Shown piece by piece: positions 32,888 through 43,204 of a DNA stretch of 64,000 nucleotides. The DNA is from Thelephora terrestris (taxonomy: Eukaryota; Basidiomycota; Agaricomycetes; Thelephorales; Thelephoraceae). The translations under genes were made by a program, and so were the position numbers. Position 1 is the stretch's first letter. Every line of letters begins with the position of its first letter. The notes under the pieces were generated by a model. It did not search any database, was not told the origin of the DNA, and was given only the letters and a program-made list of their open reading frames with translations. The stretch covers positions 930,001-994,000 of the forward strand of contig WIUZ02000011.1 in assembly GCA_015956445.1 (NCBI GenBank), given 5' to 3'.

Positions 32888-35800
32888 CAAGCGGCCGGCA
32901 GGCCGCAAGCGCCCGCGTATGGACCCGGGTGGTGGTGGTGTTCTTGCACGTGCGCGGAGACTGAAACAAGTCTACTTTGCGTTCGGCGAAAACTTAGGGT
33001 GTAGATATTCAGAATACAGGGAATTACACCTAAATACTTGATAGATGCCACCACTGGGCATTCGCACAAGCAGCCAGGGCATCGACATGCCAGGCCAGCA
33101 AAAAAGGAAAGAAGAAAACGGAGCCGGTACGTGAGAGACTCTAGGGGTCACGAGTTGACCCACCCCTATCACATCATCACGTTCCCGTCATCAAGCCCGC
33201 AGCAGGCCACGTATGCTTGCCTCGCCAACATCTCCCACGCATCGCGCCGAGCCACCACCCCAAACCATGCCCAACCCCCCCATCCTTGCACCTGAATCTC
33301 AGAGTGAAGGCAATGCATATTGCCAGCACGAAAACGGATCTTTTTCACGACAATGTTCAATTTGTGGCAAGTGGATTGGCCTCGGGCCAAAAGGAGGAGA
33401 GTGGTCATACCGGTTGCACGTCGGTTCATCTTCTTGCACGAAGGAACGAAAGAAAATCAAACTAGCTGCTACCCAGGCCCACCCACTATCAAAATCTACA
33501 AGCTACAATGACATCCTGACACTCCCTCCATCCCCCCTTATATCTTCTTCGGCTTCAACGCTCGTCAATATCCCTTCCGCGCCTCATCTTTCGGCCAACC
33601 TCTCACCTTCAACCATGGAATCACACCTACTACCATTCTTCGACCCTCCTTCCCTATCACTCAAAACTCCCTCGTGGTCTGCCCCGAGTTCGCCGCAGAT
33701 CTGCGCCACTCCTTCGTACATTTCCAGCCACATCGCCCTCCCTTCCCTCTCGCTTGAACCCAGCTGGCAATTGCATTGGCCTGTAGCAACCCCACTTGTG
33801 CAGAAAAGGTGTCTGGGCTCCCTCATCTTATGGGAGCCTGGTGACCCCGCCACTACCTACCCATTCAACCTTCACAGCTGTAGCGTGAAAGGTTCTGCTG
33901 CATTGCCATGGACGGTAGCGATCGGCGAACGTCCCGGGTCACTTCGACTACGTTCCAACAACTGCAGTGGTATTTGCAGCCCTTCAGAACCTTGCTGTCG
34001 CGACTGTGCTGAAATCACGTTATCTGCCAAATATCAGCAAGTCGAAGATCGCGCAACGAACGACCACAGACATCGGGCGTACGATAAACTCAATTGGGAA
34101 CAACTAGTAGGAAGAATGCGGGATAAAAGTGATCTCCTTGCGAAGGAGCGATCAAAGGTTTGGCTGTTCAGTATCTGAACGAACACTCCAGTGGTTGACG
34201 AGTCCCTCCAAGGTTGAATCATTAGGTCACAAAGCCCACACCCTCTCACGAAAGTCAAGCGACTGGGAACGGCTTGCACGACACATCTGTGTTTCCGATT
34301 ACAAGAATGCCGCTCATGTACTCTCCGTTGCAATGAAGAACGGGTCTTCCCCATCTGCCATGGTTATCCAACTGACTAACGCCGCTCACGGTCTCTACAC
34401 CCCACACCCTACCCCCAGTCAATTTGATATTGATCTTGCTTACCTCACCCAGTCAATTGGAGGACCAAGGCTGTTGTTCGCGATGAACAGGTCCTTTAAC
34501 CTGCCATCATACCGATCCCTCATGCGACGACAAACCGTTCCAGTACTAGCTCCAAGCATATCTGCCCCCTCTTTTCTGGAGGTCAACAAGAACATCGAGC
34601 ATTTCTTCTGCGAGCAACAACAACCAACCTCGGCTATCTGCGGCCATTCACTTCTCGTTGACGGTGTCGCACTTGAGGAAAAGTGTCGGTACTTACGGTC
34701 CACCGATAGCATTGTTGGTATGTGTAGGGAGCACGGATCCGCACTTGACCCTCGTGTTCGGTCACAAGAATCTTTGGCCGACATTGAGGAAGCACTTCAT
34801 GGTGAAAGACCACGGGCACATTACGCCAGTGAAGCAACAGTAGCGGCCATTACACCGTTCCGAAATTCGTCGTATTCTGCAATCCCGGTCGCGCTCTCTG
34901 GGAGTTGCAAAGCAGAGAGTGGTGAGGGGATGGCTCTGTGGATCAGGGGGCTTCTCAAGGCATGGAAGGAGAACGAGGATGGTGAGAAGAGACATGGCCC
35001 CATTTGGTCCATCGCTACTGATGGAGAGTCCACCATGCGCTCATGTCGGTTTCAAGTCTGCATGTCCCAGGAGCTTGCCGCTTCAAGTCCGCTTTATCCT
35101 ATACTTCATTATCTCGACGGCCTCAATCTCTCTACCGGTCCAAATGATGTGACCATGACATGTGACCCGAAGCACATTTTCAAGAGTACGTGAGAACAAT
35201 GGACCCCAAAATTAAATAGCTGACATGAATGTAGGGTTTGCAACCCTATTACGAAGTCGTGAAGGCCTGCTCATCCACACCACCGTTGTTAACAAGAACC
35301 ACCTCCGCTCTCATCTCATTCAGCTCACAGATGTCACTGAGAAGACAATTGAATCCTTGATTGACCCTGCCGACAAACAGAATGTGCCAAAAGCGGTCGC
35401 ATTAATCCAACGCCTCAGCCAGCTTCATGATCTCGCCACATCATCTTACACACCTTCCCAACTCGAGGAACACCGTGCGCTTACAACTCTGGGAGAAGTA
35501 TTCAACTCTTTCACACGTCCATTCATTGACGTCCAAATGTCGCTCACCGATCAACTCACCTCCCTCATCAAATATGCCCACCTCACGTTCTTCCTGTACC
35601 GAAAACACGGGACTCAGTTCATGACTTCTGCACTATATTCTGATAGTCAGGCCACAGTCAAGGATATCCTCTTCTGTGTTGCCAAACAGAAGTTGTTGGA
35701 CCCGTCAAAGCCATTCTATATTATTCAAGTTGGATCCGATCGCCTTGAGGCATGCTTCTGCAACGCGCGGACACAAACCCATCACAGGAACTTTGATATC

Positions 35801-38048
35801 CTCGAGCTCTCGTACAAGCTTGCCATGGCATCTATCATCACCTCCATCTACCTCCGACACCCCGATTTGGATGCTGGTTCTCGACGCCTTAACCTCACGA
35901 ACGCGATTGGGGTTGATCATGTGAACCCGAAGTCATGGGTTGGCGACGTCTCTGTGGACAATGTCTCGCTACAACTGTGTTGGCAGAAAGGGAAGGCTGA
36001 TGCAGGCACCTTTTTATCTTCTATCTTTCCCTCGAACGAACGCGACGACCCTTTCGGTACTTTCTCACACCCAGACTACGACCTCCTCCGCCCGTTTGGA
36101 AAATATGTTGGATTCTCTGGGGACACAGACCCCTCTGTCGAAAAATTCGATGATGAACCTGAGGACACTGACTCCGGGGAGGATGGGGAGGTGAAGGTGG
36201 TGGAACCTGAGGGAAGTTCAGTGGATGTCGAGGAGCTGGATACCACCGAGCTGGAGGAACTTCTGCCGGACATTATCGGGGATCCTATTATGGACGACAT
36301 TCCGAGGGACTGGCTGGAAGTTGATGGTACCTTGTACCGCAAGTCATCAGTTGTGGCGCAGCGTCTGAAAGCCAATCGATCCAAGAAAGTTGTAGAGCGG
36401 ACTCTGCGAGTTCAAGGCCTAACACTTGAGGATCTGCGCAAGCGCTCCTCTGTCGGTATCCAGACTAACACGACCGACTTGGATCGCTTCTGTGTTGGGG
36501 ACGTCACCGCCACCCTGGTTCGTTCGGGTTCCTCGATTTGCTTGGCGATCATCCAAACAATTGCAATACGAAAGGAAAAACTGTCACTCCATTCAATCGA
36601 AGCACACCTCTTGCAGGACCTGAAATCGGAGTTCTCAGTCCAGGCCCAAGCCATTCATCTCACCCAAGTTGGCTCTCATTGGGCTTGGCTCCCCAATCGG
36701 TTTCTCAAGGTCTCGAACCCAAAGAAACGTTCTTCAAAACCCACTATCCACAACTTCACAATCACATGCCCAGGCTGGCTTTGCTCTCCGGTAAACCCCA
36801 AAATCCAGGCAGTCCATGACTTATTCGAGGATAATGTGCCTACATCTATCCCGAGTTCCTCTCCAGACCGAACGTGGGTTTTCCCCGGGGAGGACCTTAG
36901 TGTGCTCACAGAAGATATCTGGGGGAAAATGAAGTCAGATGGTACCCGTGATATCAAGACTGTGGTAGAGACTTTACCTTCAATCGAGAATCCAGATGTT
37001 TTGCCATACAAGGATCAAAGTGGTGAGCCGTTTTGCTCTGTTGTGTCGCACACTTGCTAAACCTGCTTCTGGACCCACAGGTGTGGCCTGTTTCGTAGTC
37101 AACGGGGTCAGAGCGACAGCAGGTGCACCCACAATGGACAAGAATTCCCATGCCAACTGCCTTCTCTGTGGTGTTTCTGTCCTGTCAACACAGATGCGTG
37201 TGCATACCGGACGGCATATCATACACCGATTGTACGGGATGGATGAAAGCGGTCTGACACGAGAAGTATGTGATTAGTTGATCTAGCACCACCTCTATAT
37301 TAACGGCACTCTCAGGTTGGTGACCACGCCTGTGGGTTCTGTGGTGGGGACGAATGTACGACAACGATGGCTATCTCCAAAGGTGGCAGTCGAGTCATCG
37401 AATCAAACTGTCAATACCAACATTCCTTCCGCTACGGGGCCGCGGTTGGAAAGAAGTCACCATGTACCAATGTCCCGGTTCACTGTCCTCACTGTGACTC
37501 TGGGTCACACAAACTCACCATCTGGAAGTACAATGCCCTCGGCCACATCCGGACTGTCCACCCTGACATTATCTCTGGTGGTCTTGACAAGGCTCTTCGG
37601 TTGGACATCCAGATCACGCGTCAGGAAGAGAAAAAGATGGATTTAACACCGGAGTCAATCGAGGAGTTTCGCGCCGCCGAACGCTCCCTCCTTCTGAGCG
37701 ATGCAGAGATATCTTCACTCAAGTTGGAAGTTGAAGCAGAGGCGTCACTACTCAAGAAGTCAAACAAACGCAACCGGCGCACTTCAGACATCTCGCACAT
37801 CTCGGCTGCTCCCACGAAGAAGAAAAAAGGTTAACCGGGTAATACACACCTCGATTTCTCGTTGATTTCTCCCCCTGTGAAGAGAACGAAGGGTTTTTAG
37901 CTACTGATGGTACTTGCCTCGTAGTCAATGATTTTTTGTTTGTAAGCATGACATCATATATTGGAAATCAGTATCCGTATTCGGGTGGTCCCACACGCGC
38001 TAATTTAGTTGGGTCGATACGAGAAATTTGCGGCCTGCCGGCCGCTTG
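32888..38048 (+). mobile_element. B: DNA transposon with P-like transposase, 5161 bp
   Basis: CAAGCGGCCGGCAGGCCGC at the left end is mirrored by GCGGCCTGCCGGCCGCTTG at the right. TGTAAGCC at 32880-32887 and 38049-38056 is an 8-bp target duplication within the right arm of A. The single long plus-strand gene encodes a transposase with zinc-finger ends. An 8-bp duplication and short CA-starting inverted ends suit the P superfamily; hAT and Zisupton also make 8-bp duplications. Its base composition is much richer in GC than the surrounding A arm. Confidence 0.88.
33213..37834 (+). CDS. B transposase, P-element-like, multi-exon
   Basis: Start at 33213 (MLASPTSPTHR) is the first long-frame ATG. 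Residues about 48-75 form a C2HC finger (CSIC...H...C), probably DNA-binding. Coding blocks: 33213-34157; 34192-35185; 35235-37022; 37081-37265; 37316-37834. The last three introns (49, 58, 50 nt, GT-AG) restore the motifs across them, e.g. HIFK-R-FATLLRS. The first junction is doubtful: a 34-nt GT-AG stretch (34158-34191) is unusually short and may be a frameshift instead. Core motifs GGPRLLFAM, DGVALEEKCRY, DGES, TCDPKHIFK, DPADKQNVPKA and GSDRLEACFCNARTQ fit an RNase H-like transposase; the last recalls the LENFFG block of P transposases. The C-terminus has Cys-rich fingers (CLLC, CGFC, CPHC) and a basic tail KKKKG. About 1,480 residues; otherwise open, so it may be functional. Confidence 0.75.
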
Positions 38049-38777
38049 TGTAAGCCATCAAAACTTTCCTTTTTTGGTCAGTCGCATGACCTGATTACAT
38101 AAGCAACACCCACTTTTTCAGTCACATGATCTGCTTATGTCAGCTATCAAAATTTCCCAAAAAAGAAATTCAATGCCAAAATCATTTTTGAGTTGCTTAT
38201 GTAAGCCATCAAAAATTTCCTTTTTTGGTCAGTCACATGACTTGCTTACATAATCCTCTCTCACTCATACATCACATGACCAGCTTGTGTTGGCCATCAA
38301 AATATCTTCATTTGGAATATTCCCTCACAACACCTCTCCATCATTGCTTATATAAGCCATAAAAACTTCCCCTTTTGGAATTCCCTTTCCTGGCCATGTC
38401 ACATGACCTTCTCACACAATCCATCACAGACCCACCAATGCCCCTGTCATATACCCCCATTAGGTCCAAATATATCCCGATTAGGCCCCAAACGCTACTT
38501 GACCACCCCTTTGTGCTTCCCACAGATTTAACATCAAAACCCCGTCTGCCAACATCATCTGGTCACATGACCCCCTCACACGAACAATTCTGTTCCTACT
38601 GATGCTCCTGTTATGTAATCCCATCAGGCCCAAATATGTCCCGATTAGGCCCCAAACGCTACTTGACCACCCCTTTGTGCTTCCTACACATTTACTGTCA
38701 AATCCTTCCCACTGATTAACTGTCATAAAATGGCACTCTTGCCACACTTTTTACATAAATGGTTGTCACCACAGCTG

Positions 38778-38970
38778 ACTATTGGTAGTTTTGTGCCCTG
38801 GCTTTCCTGTTGCCTTCTGCCTCGTTCTCCTGTTCTCTTCCCGACTTTCTCTCTCACCTTTCGTTAGCTTCCCGCAGATTTCCTAGAGGCTCGCGCCTCT
38901 AAACCAAGGACCCGACCTTCTAACTGCCATCTCTGCCCTCTCAGACTCCGAAGGCTTTGTGGCTAGTTCA
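38778..38970 (+). repeat. 5' LTR remnant of Gypsy and primer-binding region
   Basis: ACTATTGGTAGTTTTGTGCCC to GTGGCTAGTTCA equals the last ~193 bases of the 3' LTR. It is followed by TCTGGAACCCACGCCGGGACC, whose TGG start two bases after the LTR is typical of a primer-binding site; the matching tRNA was not identified. Confidence 0.85.
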
Positions 38971-39169
38971 TCTGGAACCCACGCCGGGACCGGTTTTTCC
39001 GTTCCTTTGACTCATTAAGTCTTCCATCATTCCCTCTACTCACGCAGAGAAGCGTCTCTCTGACCTTCGGGATTATCTGTCTGAGACAGTCCCACCCTTC
39101 CCACCCACTTTTAGTGATCCTTTCATTGAAGGTTTCTCTCCCCCTTATCCCGCTGTTCCCGATAATTCT

Positions 39170-40834
39170 GTGGACGTTCCCAACAATTTTGATCTTTTAG
39201 ATTCAAGTTCCCTTACTTCCCTGATAGATTCATCGCGATCCCCATTTCATATTCCCTCTGCCACGGTCTCTTCTCTTTCGTCCATAGCTTCACTTTCTCC
39301 CAGCCCTCCACCTACACAGCAGACCATGGTGGCACCTCCCTTCTACATGCCTCTCTCGCACACTCGCGACGCTCCCAAGTTCCGAGAGGATGAGCGAGGC
39401 TTCAAGGCCTTCTTCAAGAACATCTCGGAGCTCGTGAAACGTGCGGGACTCACAGACGCTGATGCTATTGAGTGGGCGATCTCCTATGGCGGCGACGAGA
39501 GCGAAAACTGGGAGAATGTCGCTTGCATGGCTCCTGGTCGCATTCCCCCTCCTACCCTCGACAAATTTAGGGAGGAAGTACGTCTGCGGTACCCCCACCT
39601 ACTCAGCGATCATCGCTACAGCATCATGGACCTCCACAGACACATGGAGGCGACCCAGTGCTTCCGCACAATGTCTCAGGACGAAGTTGGCGCATACTAT
39701 CGGAAGTTCACCACGATCTCGGACTATCTTATCGCGCAGGATCGTCTCTCCACTCGCGAGCGGAACACCTTCTACCTAAAGGGTTTCCCGCAGTTTATCT
39801 GCACCTTGATGAAGCAGAGGCTCGTGATAAAGAAGCCTGATGTTTGTCCTGCAGATGGCTATAGCTTGGAGGACCTCCACAAGGCCGCTATCTTTGCTGT
39901 GGATTCCCGAGATCCCGACAGCGAGATAAAGGTCGAACCGGAGATCAAGGTTGAGAAGAATGGACAGATGGAGGAACTGCTGAAGATGGTGGGTACCCTT
40001 CTCACTCAGAATCAGCACAACTCAGCCCCTCCCGTCGCGACGCAGCAGTATCCCAGGACGGATGGTTACCCTACTCCGGGAGGAGTAGCACAAAACCCCC
40101 CCCAGTGGGAGCCCCAGCCTTGTTCTCAGAGCTACTGCATGTTCTGCAATGCTCCCAACCACTTCCTCTGTGTCTGTCCCATTGTTGGGCAGTACCTCCA
40201 GCAGGGAAAGATCATTAAGAACAGCGATAACAAGATTACTCTTCCCGATGGTCGATTCCTCCCTCGAACGGTTCCTGGCAATTGCATGCACGAACGTCTT
40301 GACAATTACGCCAACTGGAAACGTCGCAACCCCCAGAGGAACCAGTACGAGCCCGCCACGACCAACTTCTTCGAGAGCAATGACGAGTATGCCTTTGAGG
40401 TTGAGGTCTCCTCCTTCGAGCCTGACGATTCCGACGACGAGCTAAACATCGCGCACGCAAGATTCCAATCCCTCTACGAAGCTCGCAAGGCTCATCACGA
40501 ACAGTTCGATGGTGTTGAGGTCCCTCCCCGCAAGACTGGGTTCCCTTCCCGCCAGAAGGCCCCAGCTCCTCCTCCTGCTTCCTCTCCTGCTCCCGCTCTC
40601 CCTCAGCCGAATATCTACGGCCAGCGAGTTCCCCTAAAGCCATTCCCTCATCGGGATACCCTTCCTCACCTCGCTGGGAAGCCTGGAGCACCCGTAGATC
40701 CTCCCGCTCGTCCCCAAGGTCCTATGAAGCCTCTCAACATGCCCCCCAAGCCTTCTGCCAATGACTCGAAGCATCACTACCACTCTGCAATTGAGTCTTC
40801 TGTCAATGTCAACGACGTTGTCACGAACGCGTGA
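39170..40834 (+). CDS. Gypsy gag-type polyprotein part
   Basis: The frame has a Ser-rich start, a gag-like helical region (about residues 60-240: KFREDERGFKAFFKNISELVK, CFRTMSQDEVGAYYRKF) and a CCHC zinc knuckle CMFCNAPNHFLCVC (C-x2-C-x4-H-x4-C) near residue 325, followed by a Pro-rich tail. The knuckle binds RNA in this family. The end of the frame as read lies inside the S2 insertion, which begins at 40819. Fossil element. Confidence 0.8.
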   Translation: MDVPNNFDLLDSSSLTSLIDSSRSPFHIPSATVSSLSSIASLSPSPPPTQQTMVAPPFYMPLSHTRDAPKFREDERGFKAFFKNISELVKRAGLTDADAIEWAISYGGDESENWENVACMAPGRIPPPTLDKFREEVRLRYPHLLSDHRYSIMDLHRHMEATQCFRTMSQDEVGAYYRKFTTISDYLIAQDRLSTRERNTFYLKGFPQFICTLMKQRLVIKKPDVCPADGYSLEDLHKAAIFAVDSRDPDSEIKVEPEIKVEKNGQMEELLKMVGTLLTQNQHNSAPPVATQQYPRTDGYPTPGGVAQNPPQWEPQPCSQSYCMFCNAPNHFLCVCPIVGQYLQQGKIIKNSDNKITLPDGRFLPRTVPGNCMHERLDNYANWKRRNPQRNQYEPATTNFFESNDEYAFEVEVSSFEPDDSDDELNIAHARFQSLYEARKAHHEQFDGVEVPPRKTGFPSRQKAPAPPPASSPAPALPQPNIYGQRVPLKPFPHRDTLPHLAGKPGAPVDPPARPQGPMKPLNMPPKPSANDSKHHYHSAIESSVNVNDVVTNA

Positions 40835-41089
40835 CATAGTAACCAAGATCTCACAAATAATCAAAGACATTGGTCTTATTCAAACTAATAGAAGTACAAC
40901 GGGAACTCGTAACAGTCGCAAATCTAAACCAAAACAAAAGGATCTACGTCGCAAGCACAGTCCTGAGCAAACGGACAACGATGAGCGAAATGGTGCGGAT
41001 TATGCACGCTCTGAGGACAGTACGAATACGCTCGCGTTACCGGATCCACCCAACACTCCCGACATCCCAACACATCATGATACAGACTA

Positions 41090-41827
41090 TCATGCATCTC
41101 CCGCTTCACGTCCGACAAGGCTGCGCTCACTAATGCAAACCCATAACGGTCTTGGAGACCCGCCACCTCCACCTTCAACTTCATCCGAACCTGACGTGAC
41201 TTGTCGGAGGGACGACAACGTTGACCAGAACGAGTCATCGGACTCTTGCGGTTCTTCTTCTTCTGGGACCTCTCCACCATCTGGCGAACTGGGGCAGGAC
41301 TCCAGGGAGGGGATGGAGGGAGAGGAACGCCCTGATCCTGGTGGTGGCGAAGGGATGACTGGGGACTTGCAAGGGGGGTCGGTGCAATAAGCCCCGTGAC
41401 ATTGGTGTCCGAAATATCGGAAGAGAGATGCCTGGAAAGGTCCCCAATGTTCCAGAGCAAAGTGAGAGAAGTCATCATTCAAACTGTTCATGATGACGTA
41501 CATGCGATCCACGCGCTTCTCCAACTTCGCAATCCGATCCTCTCGTTCCCTCTCCATGGCGTCCAGCAAGAGGACGGCTCCAGGGTGTCTAGCCTCAACC
41601 TGAGGCCTAGCAAGCCGGGGATCTTCGTACCCAGCTTGTTCCCAGAATTCGGCAGGAGCATTGTGGGTGGTCAAGAAGTTCACGGCCACCTGATTGTCGT
41701 GAGCGATGTTGGCAGGGGTATCGTACAAGTGTTGCTCCACATCGTAGGGAGCATCCGTCTCAAAGGACGGAGTGAAGGGGACGGCGGCAGCGTTGAGAAC
41801 AACGTTGTAGGCGACGAAGGCAGACAT
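41090..41827 (-). CDS. S-element minus-strand gene, copy S2, coiled-coil protein of unknown function
   Basis: ATG at 41827 (MSAFVAYNVVLN), 245 residues, one exon. The N-terminal half has FETDAPYDVEQHLYD, PANIAHDNQVAVNFL and NAPAEFWEQAGY. The centre is a coiled coil (DAMEREREDRIAKLEKRVDRMYVIMNSL, given here only as position about 110-140). The C-terminal third has three Cys around CHGAYCTDPPC, then Pro/Ser and acidic residues. No known domain recognised. TATTTAAG on this strand at 41918-41925 lies about 95 bases upstream. The same gene is in S1 and S3. Running antisense to the element is shared with T. Confidence 0.65.
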   Translation of the reverse strand: MSAFVAYNVVLNAAAVPFTPSFETDAPYDVEQHLYDTPANIAHDNQVAVNFLTTHNAPAEFWEQAGYEDPRLARPQVEARHPGAVLLLDAMEREREDRIAKLEKRVDRMYVIMNSLNDDFSHFALEHWGPFQASLFRYFGHQCHGAYCTDPPCKSPVIPSPPPGSGRSSPSIPSLESCPSSPDGGEVPEEEEPQESDDSFWSTLSSLRQVTSGSDEVEGGGGGSPRPLWVCISERSLVGREAGDA

Positions 41828-41917
41828 AGTAGTAGCAGATGTTTTAGGAGGGAAGTAGTGGTTGATTGGTGGGAGTGGAAAAGAGGCGATGGAGGGAACA
41901 ATCATTAATCCCCCTGA

Positions 41918-42300
41918 CTTAAATACATCCTGACTCAAAGGAAAACCGGAAAGGGAAAACAATAACCCATTATCCATTAAAGTCCGAATTAGGATAAACA
42001 AACCCTTAACCCCGATCGCGATCCCATCAAACCCAGAGAAATCCCCATCAATCATGGGAAATCCCCACCACGCTTCTATTGCTACCATTGATCCAGAGAA
42101 ATCCCCATCGATCATGGGAAATCCCCATCACGCTTCTATTGACCCGTGCCCCTATTGTTCCCGTATGAGTAATTACTATCTGTCGTTCTAAGTCCCCTCA
42201 TTCTGACTCATCTATCCTACCCTAAACTACGCACAGACCATGTTGATCCCTGTTTGACTCATTGTAGAATAATGACTCCTGTAGAGGATTGGGTATATAA
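41918..42300. promoter_or_regulatory. divergent promoter region of S2
   Basis: TATTTAAG (minus strand, 41918-41925) faces the coiled-coil gene and TATATAA (plus strand, 42294-42300) faces the 207-residue gene. Between them is a repeated motif GAGAAATCCCCATC (about 42025-42130, at least four times), also present in S1 and S3, a candidate binding-site array. Confidence 0.55.
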
Positions 42301-42446
42301 GGAAGAGCGTTCGCTCCTTCTTTTCCCCATTCTCAATCTCTTCTGTACTCCTCTACCCATAACTTGAATAAACAAAGTAAGCTGAGAAATCCTTCTCACG
42401 TCTTGCTTCATCTGACTCATTCAAGCAGGAATTCTCCTGCTAGTGT

Positions 42447-43070
42447 ATGTTCAGTCCCCCAAACCCCTTTCCCTCTACCAGTCCAGTCCAACGACCAAGC
42501 GTTCCTGACGCCAGGAGATCTATCTGGGAGTATAAACTCATTAGAAGTCTCCAAGTAAACCGAACAGCCGGTTTACTCACCCACTTCCCTTACTACCGAC
42601 CCTTTGCAGCTCTCGACGCCAGAGTCACTACTCCTCCTTTTCTCTTAGGAGCAGATCATCAATTCCTCTGGAATTCAGATCTTACGGAGAGCGTCCTTGC
42701 GACCGTCTACTTCAGTATCAGTCCAGCCTTCTACTTTCCCTCCCCACGTATTCATCTTACTACTAACATCCACACCCACTCTCCTGCTATCATCATTCTC
42801 TGGTGGGAAGTCCCAACTGAATTACCTTATTCGGTCATAGAATATCTCGTCAACTTCGAACGCCTTAGCGACCAAGACTTCGAACCCTTTGTGCAGCAAC
42901 TCAATAAGTTCTGCCAAGACTACCACTCGCCCGTCCATCCATATCAGACAGAGTCACCTCTCTCTCTTGATATTCCTCCTCTCCTCGTCTCTACGCCCGG
43001 AACCCCCTTCAAAGTCAGACCCGACACCCCTCACCCATCTGCTAATCCTCTAGTGCCCCACAAACAGTAA
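42447..43070 (+). CDS. S-element plus-strand gene, copy S2, 207 residues, function unknown
   Basis: ATG at 42447 in TAGTGTATGTTCAG, about 150 bases after TATATAA. Nearly the same protein as in S1 (MFSPPNPFPSTSP..., AIIILWWEVPTELPYSVIEYL, VHPYQTESPLSLDIP). If S is an LTR this frame lies in U5. Its C-terminal half resembles the tandem genes at 5219-8230 (EYL block, then VHP...PL-x-LDI). Conservation of the open frame in S1 and S2 despite their separate nesting hints that it is used. Confidence 0.6.
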   Translation: MFSPPNPFPSTSPVQRPSVPDARRSIWEYKLIRSLQVNRTAGLLTHFPYYRPFAALDARVTTPPFLLGADHQFLWNSDLTESVLATVYFSISPAFYFPSPRIHLTTNIHTHSPAIIILWWEVPTELPYSVIEYLVNFERLSDQDFEPFVQQLNKFCQDYHSPVHPYQTESPLSLDIPPLLVSTPGTPFKVRPDTPHPSANPLVPHKQ

Positions 43071-43204
43071 GCAGGCCTACAACCCTGACAGACGTCATTG
43101 ACAGGGCTCTAGATGCTAAGGTCCAGATCTCAGCTCGCGAGATCCTGGCTGTCTCGACGGATGCGCACAAGCATGTCAAGGACTTGGTCTCGACGTGAAA
43201 GGTT

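Larger units (their letters stand above)
28287..38777. mobile_element. A: giant foldback element with about 2.1-kb inverted arms
   Basis: CAGCTGTGGTGACAACCAT at 28287 is mirrored by ATGGTTGTCACCACAGCTG ending at 38777. The left arm runs to about 30370; the right arm is 31536-32887 plus 38057-38777, split by B. The arms look almost identical. The arms have internal direct repeats (GGGAAGCACAAAGGGGTGG at about 28380 and 28543), AT-rich DNA (28900-29560) and telomere-like tracts. No real coding capacity: the identical 71-codon frames at 29319-29534 and 32361-32576 lie in AT-rich arm DNA. Flanks do not match each other: the left is T, the right is the Gypsy 5' LTR. Confidence 0.82.
40819..43090 (+). 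mobile_element. S2: complete LTR-shaped, gene-bearing element, 2272 bp
   Basis: TGTCACGAACGCGTGACATAG at the left end, ACAACCCTGACA at the right end, GACGT at 40814-40818 and 43091-43095 as a 5-bp duplication. It is inserted in the Gypsy gag/protease region. It has divergent genes, a TATATAA (42294-42300) followed by AATAAA (about 42367) as in a U3-R junction, and no polymerase or transposase. It looks whole. Confidence 0.85.

Noticed and set aside
33213-37834. KDZ (Kyakuja-Dileera-Zisupton) transposase for element B
   Set aside because: KDZ would also suit an 8-bp duplication in a fungus, but I saw no CxC-type KDZ cysteine clusters or typical KDZ core motifs; the core motifs fit a P-like protein better.
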